Positions 24,486 to 35,602 of a stretch of DNA of 64,000 bases are shown in pieces. Made by a program: the position numbers and the translations under genes. Numbering within the stretch: the stretch's first letter is position 1; every line of letters starts with the position of its first letter. Origin of the DNA: Agarophyton chilense (Eukaryota; Rhodophyta; Florideophyceae; Gracilariales; Gracilariaceae); assembly GCA_030374765.1 (NCBI GenBank), contig JARGXX010000107.1, forward strand, positions 105,557 through 169,556. The letters run 5' to 3'. The notes beneath the pieces are model-generated. The model saw only the letters and a program-made list of their open reading frames with translations. It did no database searches and was not told the DNA's origin.

Positions 24486-24977
24486 CAACAAAACGCCTCC
24501 CAAACCGCCTCCCGACACGACGGTTCGCCGTAGCTTTTCCATCGGGGAATAAAGTCAGTCCACAAACGAGACCTGAGGAAGACCTCAGACTCTCTCAAGG
24601 TTCGGACGCCGTCCCGTGGAACGCAAATTTGAGGATTATAGGAGCAAATTTGGGAAAACACAAGCATTACTTTATTTTACTAACTAGCAACGGCCTAACA
24701 TCCCTCTTTATGACCTCAAGGCTCGCGAAAGCGCTCTGAACACCAACAAGACTCACTTGGGCGGCGCAGGAGTAACTATGTCGTCCTCATTGAAACCTGC
24801 AGGAGCGAAAACGGGACTAGGATTACTCAAGGAGCGTACAGTACCAATAGGACAGGCCTCAGCGGGTCGAGCACGATTTTCCGGCGGAGATTCACCTGAA
24901 GAACTATTGTCACCATTGGAAGCCTCCCGGTCACTTCAGTTTAGACCAAACTGGACATCCAAATCGGCAGTAACCCT

Positions 24978-26147
24978 CTAGGACATCATTTGTGCATTCT
25001 GCTTCCGGAGATTGACTGTAGCGGTCTTCAGATCCTGACCCTGTTTGACACCCGCGACGTAGCGCGCCGAGAGACGCGTCCAGAAGCAAACTCCCCTCAC
25101 GACTGTTGCAATGTCCTTCGAGGCAGTAATACCAACGGTGCGGCAGACATGACGGAGATCCGCCGCTGCAGCCGTTACCGAATCTGGAAAATGCGGCAAC
25201 GTAGAGGACGGAGGGATGTCGACGCCCCCAGCGGACGTCTGAGCCAGCCCATCACCTACATATCTTTCGGCTTCGACTTTGAACTCGCCAGGAGGGATTT
25301 CCACTTGGGCGACGGACGGCTCATATGAGAGTTCATTCTGAGAAGCTGCGCCCGTAGGAGCTGGAGAAGTGGAAGCGGTCGGCAACAAAACAGCGGTATT
25401 GACCGTAGGGTGGACTCCCTCTACGGGTAGGACGAAGGGATCTTCACCGAAGGACTCTCCATCGGACATACCAGCAGGAACCAAAGGCGTGGCTTCCAAG
25501 TCAGGCTCGAAGCACAGAGATTAGTCAGACACATGACGTCTTGGAATGTCCGATGGTTGATTCCTCAAGAGCTTGGCGGGATAGACATGAGTACCATCCA
25601 GACCCTGTCGATGTAGCGGAATCGCCGTGGACTAGTCGGTATCGCGGTCATACCACAGGAACCCGGGAGCATTGCTCCACTCCACCTGAAGGACGTGATC
25701 CAAAAGGGCCTCGGCCTCCTCGACGTCGAACTGGGTCCCATGAACGATATTCTGGATGCCCAGGTTCTTCAGGAAACGGATCAAGATGTTCGGGAGCGAA
25801 ACTAAACGACCTTGAGGACCGGGTATGTTCTCTTCGTGCCATACCCTCCAATCCTCCGAACGGACATTACCACGGACGCCGTATTTCGCGGTACCCAGAA
25901 AGGCCATAAGGGGCATCGCGCGCGACCACGATGGGAATACAGGATGACGGAACTGACCCGAGCAGAGTGAAAGGCGTGAACCACGGTGAACGATGCGCAA
26001 AGGATCGCCAAAGGAAGAACGGAGACTAAGGAATGCCCCAATGACCGTCAGAGGAGAGGAACCCAATGGACCATCTCGGCAACGCGACGCGAAGAATACG
26101 CCGGCGATGCACCTGTGGCGAGCGCTCACGGCGCGCTGGAGTTTCAT
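24978..26147 (-). pseudogene. Antisense ORF in the gypsy 3' region
   Basis: On the minus strand, frames 26147-25632 (171 codons) and 25499-24978 (173 codons) follow each other and probably form one broken protein. The upstream part holds 'FDVEEAEALLDHVLQVEW' and then 'NAPGFLWYDRDTD'. The second part is rich in Pro, Ser, Thr and Ala. The same place in the younger gypsy element carries a minus-strand frame with 'VRISAAQARALIDSPRP' and 'HPTGFIYTDDYKY', which looks homologous. Function unknown; antisense extra ORFs are known in some plant Ty3/gypsy lineages. Confidence 0.5.
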
Positions 26148-26439
26148 TCCTTAGGCAAATTAATTGCCACCCCGGCGCAAATGGCCAGCTCACGCTTCCT
26201 CGCATCCCCGCCGGCGATAACGACGCGACGCCTCTTCGTGCGCAATGGTACCGTGAGCAACGACGTGCTCGCATCCCCTGGGTCAATCGTGAGGCCATAT
26301 GGACTTCGCCGGAACGGCCGAATCTTAAGGAGGGAGATATGTGAAGGAGCAACGATAACGGTTGAGCCTTGTAAGTCGCCGGGGCCTGATGTATCTTACA
26401 AGCGACACGTGGACGGGCTGACATCAGCTGAGCTCATTT

Positions 26440-26774
26440 AGATTATTACTATTTTTTATTTAGTGTATTAGATTAGCATTACAGTGGCAGGGGGATCCCA
26501 GCGCCTCGCCATTTTTATTAAATTGGCTGGAGTGACGCTTCTCTCTTAGAGTAAAGCAGGCACCGTTACGATACTAAAAAACTCCCTCTGGTATATTAGT
26601 TCCACCAATTGGTCTTAAAGCCATCGTTTCCGTAGCTCCAACCTGTGGGACTACGCAGTAAACGCCAGCCCACTGCAGCAAGTACTCTGGGAGTGCTGTC
26701 GTCAATGATTCCAACCTTAAGACCCACTCTACCACGCTACCACCGGTCGAGACCCGTACGCTGACCCACCAGTC
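26440..26774 (+). other. Possible 3' LTR of the old gypsy element
   Basis: AT-rich sequence after the antisense ORF, ending in TGTATTACA just before transposase similarity resumes. It has the position and end sequence of an LTR, but I could not find a matching 5' copy or a target duplication. Confidence 0.3.
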
Positions 26775-26779
26775 ATTGT

Positions 26780-28620
26780 ATTACAGTGCGGAGAATTTGG
26801 CTTCGATATCTGCGAGGATGTTGTTTGTGTGGGTGAAAAGGGAGCTTTGGATGGATTTGAAGGAGTTCGAGGAGTCGTTGAAGGACGAAACAGTGGCAAA
26901 AAGCTGTCGGACTTCAAGCGTTCGATGGTTGCCATTTTGACCAGTTTGGATATACCGAGATGGAAGTTGTGAAGGGGTTCGGAGGAGAAAATAGAGTAAG
27001 CAATGAGGAGTGGAGATATGTTAAGAGGGGGGTATTTTTCGAAGAAGAAGTGGTACGCGGAGAGGGAGTTTGTGCGGAGGAGAGATACTGCTTGGTCTCT
27101 TAGAGTTCTTGTTACACGCGGTCAACGACGTTCTTCGGCGTTTTTGGCACCCTTGAGAAGAGTGTCGTGTGCGGGTCTGGTGTGACGTATGTGGGAAGCG
27201 GTTCAAGGGGATAGGGAAGTGAGGTGGAGGTTGAGGTCGGAGCGAAATGTGAGGCATCTGTCGCAGGACTTGGATGATTCTGTGCCGTGTTGGATGGACA
27301 GGATGTATTTTGCTTCTCAAATGTCTGTAACATAGTTTGCGATGACTGGGTGGCACTGGCGGATGGATTGGATTTCATCCCGGAAAGGGAAGCCCTTGAG
27401 GGCGACAGCAGCGAGGGGTTCGAGGATGGTTTGTAGAGATTCTTGGATGACTTCCATTCGGGTGGTGCGGCTGATGGCTGAAGAAAGGGGGTGGCTTTCG
27501 ATGGAGTTCTCGTCAGATGGGAAGGAATGGGTGTCGAACGAGGTGGGGAAGTAGCAGAGAAGGGTGTAGTTTCGGGGGATGAAATGGCGACGGAAGGAGT
27601 CTGAAAAGTTGAGGAGGGTGATGTGAAGGGGGTAGGAGGTGATAGAGGAGCTTTTAAGGGAGGTAAACGAATTTTCTGAGTAGAGCTGGATGAAGCCGAT
27701 GAAAGATTCCATGCCTGTGATGTCGGCGTTGTTCCAAATAATATCTGGGTCTTGAGGGTAGAGGATGTGGTGTTTGAGGTCTGGGTAGACACATGTTCCA
27801 AGTTGTGGAGCCATGAGATGGGTGTGTGCAGAAGAACCATTTGAAGAACACTATCTGACGGGGTGGAAGAAGGTGTTTGCGCGAGAGGCGTAGCGGAGTT
27901 GCTGGAGAAGGACATCGAAGGGTTTTTTGAGGTAGAGAGTTGCAGTGATGCTTGAGGGATTGCAACGAACGGTTGTGGATTTGAAGCCGATGGAGCTGAC
28001 AGTGTCATCGAATAGTTTGGAATGAGGTTTAAGGCAGTGGGAGACGGAGGTTACCTGTTGGATGAGTGTTTGGTAGTAGTCGGGGACCTTGAGGAGGGTG
28101 ATGAGTTCGTCGGTTTTGCGTTTGCCGAGCTTGATGACGATGAATGAGATGTCGGAGACGATGAAATGGAGCTTCGCGGGGGGACGAGGGCTGGGAGAAG
28201 GGAAGCGAAGAGAAGCTAGGAAAATGTGGGCGGCGACTACGGATCTTATGGCCAGAGCGAGCTGGCTGTAATTGTAGTCGCCCTCTTCTACCAGCGGAAC
28301 CCTGTCGGAAAGGCGGTTTCGGATGCGGACGGAGCGGGTGTCTGCGGTCTGGACGCGTGGGCACTTCGTGCGATCTGCGAATTGAGTGCCATCTTTTGGG
28401 GTGGTGACGAGGGAGGGGTTGCGGGTGGTGCGGTAGCGACATCGGCGCTAGTGTTGGACAAGGGAGGTGTGGCCTTTTGTCTGAAAGATGCACCTTGGGA
28501 AGAGATAATGCTGCATGGCGTGGAGGGTGCCTGCGCGCGATCTCGCAATGTAAATCGTGGGGGTGAAAAAGACTTAGGACGAGGTGGGAGGGGGAGAATA
28601 TATACAGGCTGCAGGTGAGG
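26780..28620 (-). pseudogene. Plavaka/KDZ-like transposase, N-terminal and central part
   Basis: On the minus strand the frame through 27814-27317 reads 'FIGFIQLYSENSFTSLKSSS', then 'YPLHITLLNFSDSFRRHF', 'TLLCYFPT' and 'VALKGFPFRDEIQSIRQCHP'. This is the characteristic Plavaka core 'i.pi.lYsD.T.lssfg....yPvyltlgNi.k..R', with the catalytic Asp position changed to Glu in 'YSEN'. Next, in a shifted frame near 27,270, comes 'SCDRCLTF' and then 'TRPAHDT', matching the Cys-x2-Cys and basic segment of the family, and 'LHNFHLGISKLV' near 26,960. Upstream (28,250-27,830) a helical N-terminal region precedes it. Several frameshifts and stops. The long Ser/Pro-rich frame 28008-27112 is an alternative-frame shadow. 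Confidence 0.6.
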
Positions 28621-29339
28621 AAGATGCAGGACGAGGACAGTGGAGAGAGTTTAAACTTATCACGCGTACTCAGAAAGGTCAAATTATGCGCCAGAGACGC
28701 GTCAGAGAGGCGCACAAGTCGTGCGGAACGACAGACACGGCGCGTATATTCCTTGGAAAGTGGGTTGGAACGAAAAATTTCAAAGTTGTATTATTTTTGA
28801 GCGCCGGCGGGTACTTTTGTTGATCGTGAGTAATGTTGTGGTGGCTTTCTAGTGACCGGATGAGCGGTAGTGGGATCTTGGGATCCTGTGATACGATGTC
28901 TGCAGGACCTGGTGGACCTTCTGCCTTTTCGACGTTCGTGAGAAGCTGTAATATGTACGTTTCCGCGTGTGTTTCACAAGTGTGGACATGGCTTATGTTT
29001 ATTTTCGAACAGGCGAAGTGCGAGTGGAGGGTTACGTGATGGGGTGCGGTGTGGGGGGTGACGGGTTGACCAGCTTGCGATTGGGGTGTAGGTGGTCTAT
29101 GTGTATCTGGGGCCTTGAAAATGTTTGTCTTCATGCGCGGGCAGACGGAGTGCGAGGGGAGCGATGAGTGGTGCGGCGTGGGGTGGAGGGTAAGCGGGTG
29201 AGTGGATTGCGATTGGGAGGTACGCGGCGCGCTACGTTGACCTGGTGTGATTGTTCTCGTTCTGGTTGCTAACATGGGAAACCTATTTCGGCGGCCCTCA
29301 TGATGATGGACAGGTAAGTTTGATACGTTTTCTGCTGTG
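28621..29339. other. Arm of the large transposon, no gene recognised
   Basis: Sequence between the transposase start and the tandem array. The plus strand is G- and T-rich; only low-complexity frames occur. It may hold the transposase promoter and 5' UTR, but no element can be named. Confidence 0.3.
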
Positions 29340-30260
29340 CAATCTAAACGGAAACCTGAAATATTTTCGGCTGTAGTTGCGAAGCGACAGAAAAGTGGAA
29401 TGGGAGGGCAGGAGTTGTTGAGTTAAAGGTGAATGCGATTGCTACTGGTGTCTCGTAGAGATTTAGGAAGGATATCTGACATGTTCTTGTTTGCTGCTGC
29501 GAAGCGACGGAGAGGAAAGATTGGTTGGGGAGGGGAACCTCTCTTGAAGGAAGTGAATCGAACAAGTTGCTTGGGAGGTGAGTGCGTCGCTGAGGATATT
29601 TCTTTCGATATAGACGGAGATCTGACTTGTATTTGTTTATTGTTTCGACAGTGCGGGCGACGGTGTTTGAAGTGGACATGATGGAAGTGCGGGTACGTGT
29701 GAGTGCTATAGGTGTCTGGTATTGATTTTGGAATTAGTTCTGACATGTTATTTTTTACGGCTGCCAAGCGACGAAAAGGAGGGAATGGTTGAGGATGGGG
29801 ATATCCTAGAAGGAGTGGGCCAAGAAAGTTGCTTAGGATGTCAGTGCGTAAGTGAATCAATTTGGTTTCGATTTTTGATGGAGGTCTGACTTATTTTTCT
29901 TTCTTTTTACGACAGTGAATGATCGAGAAATGGTGGCATCACAGGTAAGTGCGATCTGCAATTGTTTCCGGTATGTGTGTGGAAGGATATCTGACTTGCC
30001 GTTGTTTGCTGCTATGAGAGGACCGGAAGACAAGATTAAACGAGAGGTGGTACAAGTGGTTCCTATAGAATTGAGTGTCGTGCTGATGTGGTTTGGATTT
30101 GTTTTGTGACGGAGATCTGACTTTTTTCTGTTTATTGATGCGAATGCAGAAAGTGGGGGCAAGACAAGGAGCACATGTTTGGCAGAAGTGAGCTTGATTA
30201 TTTGGAATATGCTTGCATGAAGTGAGGAATTGGGTTCTAACTTGTGTGATTTTGTGACGT
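29340..30260. repeat. Higher-order tandem array (about 250-264 bp period)
   Basis: The hexamer TCTGAC, mostly preceded by GATA, GAGA or similar, recurs at 29475, 29621, 29739, 29885, 29990 and 30116. Alternate copies are followed by 'GCTGCGAAGCGACG'-like or 'TTTATTG..CGACAG'-like sequence. Spacings of 146, 118, 146, 105 and 126 bp give a two-part repeat unit of about 250-264 bp, repeated about three times with much divergence. It occupies one arm of the large transposon and may be a subterminal transposase-binding array. Confidence 0.6.
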
Positions 30261-30359
30261 CTGTCTAATTATGTAGGAATTTGTGATTGACGAACATGAA
30301 GAGTGGACTTGAACTGGTGGTAACGTTTGGAGGGTTCTCGGAGAATGGAGGGTTTTTGG

Positions 30360-30378
30360 CGTCGCGCGAAGCGCGACG
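30360..30378. repeat. Perfect hairpin and CG-rich palindrome
   Basis: CGTCGCGC and GCGCGACG (8-bp arms) enclose a GAA loop. About 15 bp downstream is the 14-bp palindrome CGCGCGGCCGCGCG. Both sit at the right edge of the tandem array, in otherwise AT-rich DNA, and could mark or lie near the transposon terminus. Confidence 0.6.
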
Positions 30379-30489
30379 TGAAGTGAACCGCGCGGCCGCG
30401 CGACGCAAAGCGAAGCACAACGATCGGAGGACGTGATGCGAAGCGGGTCACCGCATGTGAATTGGGAAGATCCAATTTCACGTGCAACG

Positions 30490-33230
30490 GGGACCCGTTT
30501 CGGGTCTCTGTTGCAGAATCGCTATATTACGCACTGGCTGTGCGAAATGAATGATCATGCGCTAGATAGCATTCTGTATTCCTTTCATTTTTGGTAGAAT
30601 TCATGGTCTAGGATGAATGAGTATCGAAAGATATCTTCCAAGTTCCCTTCCATTTTTTCTTGTGTGTCTGTGTTAGTATAGACGTTTGGTAGTTTTCTAC
30701 ATTCTCCCCAAAATTCACTTGGGCTACTAATTTTTGCGCTAGATATTCTGGCATCGAAATTCTGCTATTTTTTAATGCTAACGATAGACAATCTAGCACC
30801 CCCAAACTAGAAATCTAGCACCCTACACTAGCATTCCGAAAATACAGACGCAACGGCACAAACCCAAGTAAGTATCAAATTGTTGTCGGTTGAGAGCCGC
30901 CGGCAACGACAAGTTCCCTACCACCACAGGCCAGTCTTGTTTCAAGAAGTCCACATGAGCCGCATGGTTGACCCGAATAACAAACGATCCATATTGGGTT
31001 GTCTTCTAGCCCACGGTGATAAACCCTGATTGCAAGCCGAATTGGTTTGTGATTTCGGAGGCAGTACGAAACTGTTTTGAGACTGGCCAGCGGCTTTCAT
31101 AGGGATGAAATGTACCGCATGGAGGGGCATGATTTAGAAACCAACGTTGGTAGGTGTCCGCGAAGTTGAATGAGTCACCCTCTTGACAATATCCCCGCGT
31201 CCATAACCAGAAGACGGACCTCTACATGAAATCAGTTAGAGTGGAGGATCCCGGACCGAATAGCGAAGTGATTCTCCGACCTCCACCGCTGCGGTGAACA
31301 CCACCTAGTATTTATCCGTATCACGTGAAGTGTCTTCGCACAGTTTCGAAGAGACGTCGAACGTATCCAAACTTTCGGAGGATACCGTTATCGATCCTTC
31401 AGGATCAACACTCGCCATCGGAGGAGCTCCAACAGAGGCAGACCTTTGAGGTGTCGCCAAACGGTACCAATCGAACCTTAACAGAAGAGTTTAATAGGCA
31501 CTGGTCCGCATCAAAGTCGTCAAATTCTTCCACCTCAGTGGTAAACAGCACTTCACTGGTTCCGTAGGCGGAATCTAGTTAGAGAAAAGCAATACTGCTT
31601 CGAGGTATGAATGGCAGGCTAACTAAATGGCACAGGATTCGCCGACGGGATACGGCGCTGTGTCGCACACACACAGGACGGTGTTTCGATCCGATCAAAG
31701 CCCTCAATATGGGCCTGAAAGAATAACCAGAAAAAGGTCGCCAAACTAAGAATGGGATGAAAGACACCAACCAGGTTTCACGACTTTAAGATTCTGTCAA
31801 GGACCAACCTCAACACTTCAATGGTCGTACCAACGCCAAACCGGGCCTATCTGGCGATCGAGATCGATCCTTGTATGGTGAAGAGGACCGAAAAGCTTTT
31901 GGAGCGAGAAAATTTTTTTGGAAAGTCCGTTCGACACAGATAAGCGTACAATGTCACGAGATGATAGGCAGTAGCAGTACATGAGAGTTTCTAGAGCCAG
32001 GAGAGAAAGAGAGCAGCACGGGGCGAATCCCAGGAAAGAAAAGAGACTTAAAAGAACGAGAAGAGCAGTGGAATGGGGCGGAAGGCGTGATCCCAAAATT
32101 GATTGTCGGGTAGTGGTGAAACTGCACTACTCATCAAACACCCCTGCAGGGAGGATTGTTCTCCCAATCGATATGGTGATCGCATGCACAATAGGGACGG
32201 GTGGAACCCTGAATGCAGCTCTACCTACCTGGGTTTCGTTTAGTGCGGCCGCTAATTCGACGGGCTGCACTTAGAAAGAAGATCTTTCGTATAATGGCAG
32301 GGCATTTTATTTATGATATTGCAGATGTATGACTGCGAGAGATCCATCGCGTGACGGAGTTTCTTACGATCCACAAAGAAGGTGGAAACGGCCACATGGA
32401 AGTATTATCGTAGTCCACCTGTTCGAGAGAGTATTAGTATAGTAGTATTATTCTCTATCACAGTAATAGAATATAGCCACCCGGCATTATAGTCAGTGAT
32501 GGGAAGGTCTTCGGTAAAAAGTCAGAGACCGTGCCCTGCTGGCATCTATATGGTGATATATATATATAGTGCAGTCTACTGAATACAGGGATCTCAACCT
32601 CCCCAACTTAACTATGATAAAAACAGCCACAAAGTGGGACACCACTGAATAATTTATTCGACTTTTTTCCAACTATCCTATAGCTTGTACGGTAAGTAAA
32701 AGTCCACCACCGTTTACTCACCCGGTATAGGCTATTTACTGCGATGATTTCCCCCGCGACTTTTCAAGACGCACTTTAACCATCAAGTTATGTTACGTGC
32801 ATATTCTACGGTCAAGCTATATAGCGGTTTCGAAAACCAGACGAAAACAGACGTTCGGGAGAACTGTACGACAAGTTCAGGGCAGACCGTACACCAGGGT
32901 ATTTTGAGAAGAAGATGCACATTGTGATTACTACGGTTTTGATATTTGACTATGCCTAACATACGCGTGGTACTCACCCTTCGAGACCAGAATAATATAA
33001 AAAAACAGACTTATTTGGAATAGGGGCCAAGAACCGTTTCCCAAATGGATCTGGGACAACAATATTAGATTTACAAATGGCTAATTCTCTTACAGAAAGC
33101 TCTGAAAAGTAGCCCTGTAGCCTATGACTCTTTGTTTTGAAATCCTACACTTCATCGTCACATATCTCATCACGGTACGATATCACTCCATCCTCACATC
33201 TATCAGTAGCAACAGTTCAAGCACAATATG
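30490..33230. other. Decayed intergenic sequence, nothing firmly recognised
   Basis: Only short frames. A minus-strand series around 30,900-31,200 reads like former coding sequence ('HAPPCGTFHPYESRWPVSKQ') but matches no family I know. A TA-rich microsatellite-like tract (about 32,560) and AT-rich DNA follow. Confidence 0.35.
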
Positions 33231-33479
33231 GCGCCAGAACTCCCGCGGTCTGACATAAACTTAACGCAGAATAGTCTTTCAGAAACTTTAAACTTTTCTA
33301 ACAAACGCAACTCTCTGCGGAAAATGGCGATTCATTCTATGCGCAAACAGTCATGCCCAATAAGAAAGCGAGGTGAAAACGAAAACAAGGTTGTCGGACA
33401 AAGATAAAAAGCAGTCAAACTGACACAACAACACAAAAGTATACGGCATGTTGTATCCAATATAGGTCTTTTAGTTGGA

Positions 33480-35480
33480 ACAGTTCATCGTAAGCGCCAA
33501 CATATGAAACTCACAAAACAAGAAGGAACCCTATACTGAAACAGTTCGTACAGTATTTGCAGAGGTCGCCGAACAGTACTGACGGAGCACGAAGAGCAGT
33601 TCACTGTCGACCGATTTGTGTTTGCCGCATCACGCGATTTTGCAGCGACTGTAGACATGCTGAAAAAGACTTCCAGCAAGATAATTAGATAGGAGCACAA
33701 CGGGTTTCCAAATTTCTACCCTTCTGACGACTAGGTACGTGCATTTCGTGCCAGACACCGTGACATTACGCCTTCTAAAACCGAAAACAAAGACGCCACG
33801 AAGCTGGATTTAGAGCACTCTTCACATGTTCAGAGCTTTTTCCGGGCTCTAAAACAGTGTGAAAAGAGAAATCCAGGAATATTGTCCATTCCGGATTGTA
33901 TCTGGAATATGGATGAAACCAAGGTTGGAAGACAGTACGATTAGCACAGTAAGGCATTTGTAGCATCTTTCACACATTGCGGCGGGTGTAACATGCCAGT
34001 CAAGAAGCCAGTAAAGCACCTGACTGCCGGCGTTATTGCATCAGCTTCTGGGAAAATGTTGCCCCGGTTTTTTGTTTTCGCAGCTAAGAAAAAAATATAA
34101 TGCTTTTGTACGACGCTCTGAATCCAGAAAGTTCCAAGGACTCTCCGTGAGATGCGCACTGGTTAGCATTTGAGGACTGGTTTTCAGGAGGTACATCGGT
34201 TTGGGGGACCGAAAATGGGTCTATGGCAATGGAAATAATCGGAAATGTCATGAGTCATACCAATACCCACGCGAAACGGAAACCCCAACCAAACCAAAAG
34301 GTGCTGTTTTTGCTCGAGGGGCATAAATCGTGTAATGGACTGACTTGCTTACAGAAGGCGAAACTATTCGATATTGAAGATATACAGAGACCTGCCATTA
34401 CTTCTCATTTTCTACAAGCTTGCGACAACTCCATCAACCAGATTTTACAGAGCATAGTCTGACAAATGCACGATTATTAGAATACTTTTTCATGGTGTGA
34501 CTTTTCAGATTTAGGAATGCGGCTAAAACTCTACATTGCAGGGTATAGTGGCTTGTCAAAATCAATCGTAGGGAAATAGTTTGTAGATATAGGACTCTGT
34601 CTGATGGACTTTGGGTTCTTGGATCGAGCGCGACAGAAAAATGCTGGTAGAAAACAACACATGGGGTCTAGGAAGCAAAGTTTAGAGGTGCGCAGAACGG
34701 TACACAACGCAGAAACTTTGCAGGATATTCTCGGACAAAATACACCACCAGCATGAGGGTGGATATCCCACACAACTTACATAAAGGAGGCAAACAGAGC
34801 CGGAGACACAATTGAGCAGTCCACACCAACCATCAAACGTATATTAAAGTGCACGATAGAGGACCGTTCTGGTTTCGACCCATCTACTGGAGCGCCTGCC
34901 GCCTATTTGACGTTGAAGAATATAATAGAAGGGCGAAAGAAAAGAGAAGATGCAAACGAACAGTTGGCATCAGGGAAAAATCGGGTTGCAAATGAACGTG
35001 TTATGAAGCAAAAGAAGGCAGCTATTGAGCGTGAAGAACGAAAGTGTTAAGCGGCATCCAGAAAAAGATAAAGAAAGAGGTAGCTGCAACCAAACGCCAG
35101 CATAAAGAAGAAAAGCGTAAGTTTAAAAAGGAATAGAATTCCAACAGGCGCAATAGATCTGGGTTGAAGGTGGTGTGTAGCACAGGAAATGTTTCATCTG
35201 GAAAAAGTGCAAAGGACACAACAAAGGTGGAAAATTCATTTTCAGAAAGCGTAGAAAAAGAGAAAAAGTTTTGAAATCGTATGACAAAAGCAAAAGGCGA
35301 CGCATAGGTAATAAAAAAGAATGACTTTGACAAAGAAAACGACCCCCAAGAACCCGCTTCAGCGTTTCTGTAAATGCACGAGCTCGACTCAAATCTGGCT
35401 TAAACCCATGAGTTAGTCTTTCAAGATTCTATGGCAGATCAGACCTATTTAGATGATCCGGGATTCAAGCCGTTTACGTT
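33480..35480 (+). pseudogene. Pogo/Tigger-like (CENP-B/JRK class) transposase remnant
   Basis: On the plus strand the DNA-binding and linker part reads 'VRAFRARHRDITPSKTENKD', followed about 45 residues later by 'CIWNMDETKVGRQYD'. That is the first catalytic Asp of the DDE_1 superfamily (usual 'fN.DETG'). Next come 'HLTAGVIASASGKMLPRFFV' (usual 'vt.v...sA.G..lPp.fi') and 'VLFLLEGHKSCNG', where the second catalytic Asp of 'l.lDgh.sH' is Glu. Last is 'AITSHFLQACDNS', matching 'p.nttH.lQplD' with the third Asp kept. A Lys/Glu-rich coiled C-terminus runs to about 35.1 kb. Many stops; dead copy. TIRs were not identified. Confidence 0.7.
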
Positions 35481-35602
35481 GATGCAAAAGCGAGAAGTTG
35501 TTCGAAATAGCCCTGGATTATCTTGAGAGACCAGCATAGAGAACATTACCGAGATGAAACAGTATTTTGCTTCAGAAGCGGGCACGACATTTGAGAGTTT
35601 AT

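Larger units (their letters stand above)
17980..26780 (+). mobile_element. Old Ty3/gypsy chromovirus-like element, nested in the transposase gene
   Basis: Gag, protease, RT, RNase H, integrase and chromodomain remnants follow each other on the plus strand from 18.0 to 24.5 kb, with an antisense ORF region at 25.0-26.15 kb. The order is the same as in the younger element at 54.6-64 kb, and the proteins are clearly related, but every frame carries stops. A clear 5' LTR is not seen; gag sequence begins almost at the junction, so the 5' end is probably truncated. The AT-rich 26.44-26.77 kb part, ending in TGTATTACA, may be the 3' LTR. Limits are set by where the flanking transposase similarity stops and resumes. 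Confidence 0.75.
7040..30480. mobile_element. Large decayed Plavaka/KDZ-like DNA transposon with cargo and nested insertions
   Basis: This region is held together by a minus-strand transposase whose N-terminal half lies at 26.8-28.6 kb and C-terminal half at 16.7-18.0 kb. It also contains cargo frames on both strands at 7.6-16.7 kb and a tandem repeat array at 29.3-30.3 kb. Without the nested gypsy element (about 8.8 kb) and the solo LTR (0.62 kb) the original element would be about 14 kb. The 3' end of the plus-strand cargo gene (about 16,673) faces the 3' end of the transposase (about 16,698), a tight convergent arrangement expected of genes in one element. The termini are not established: no convincing TIR pair or target duplication was found, and the limits given are those of related features. 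Confidence 0.55.

Noticed and set aside
17932-26780. Six-base GTGCGG flanking both sides as the gypsy target duplication
   Set aside because: It would place 50 bp of good transposase-like sequence (AYADLFSTALHH) inside the LTR, and gypsy duplications are normally 4-5 bp; left open.
27112-28008. 298-codon Ser/Pro-rich minus-strand frame as a gene
   Set aside because: The transposase similarity lies in another frame of the same stretch; the composition is that of a shadow frame.
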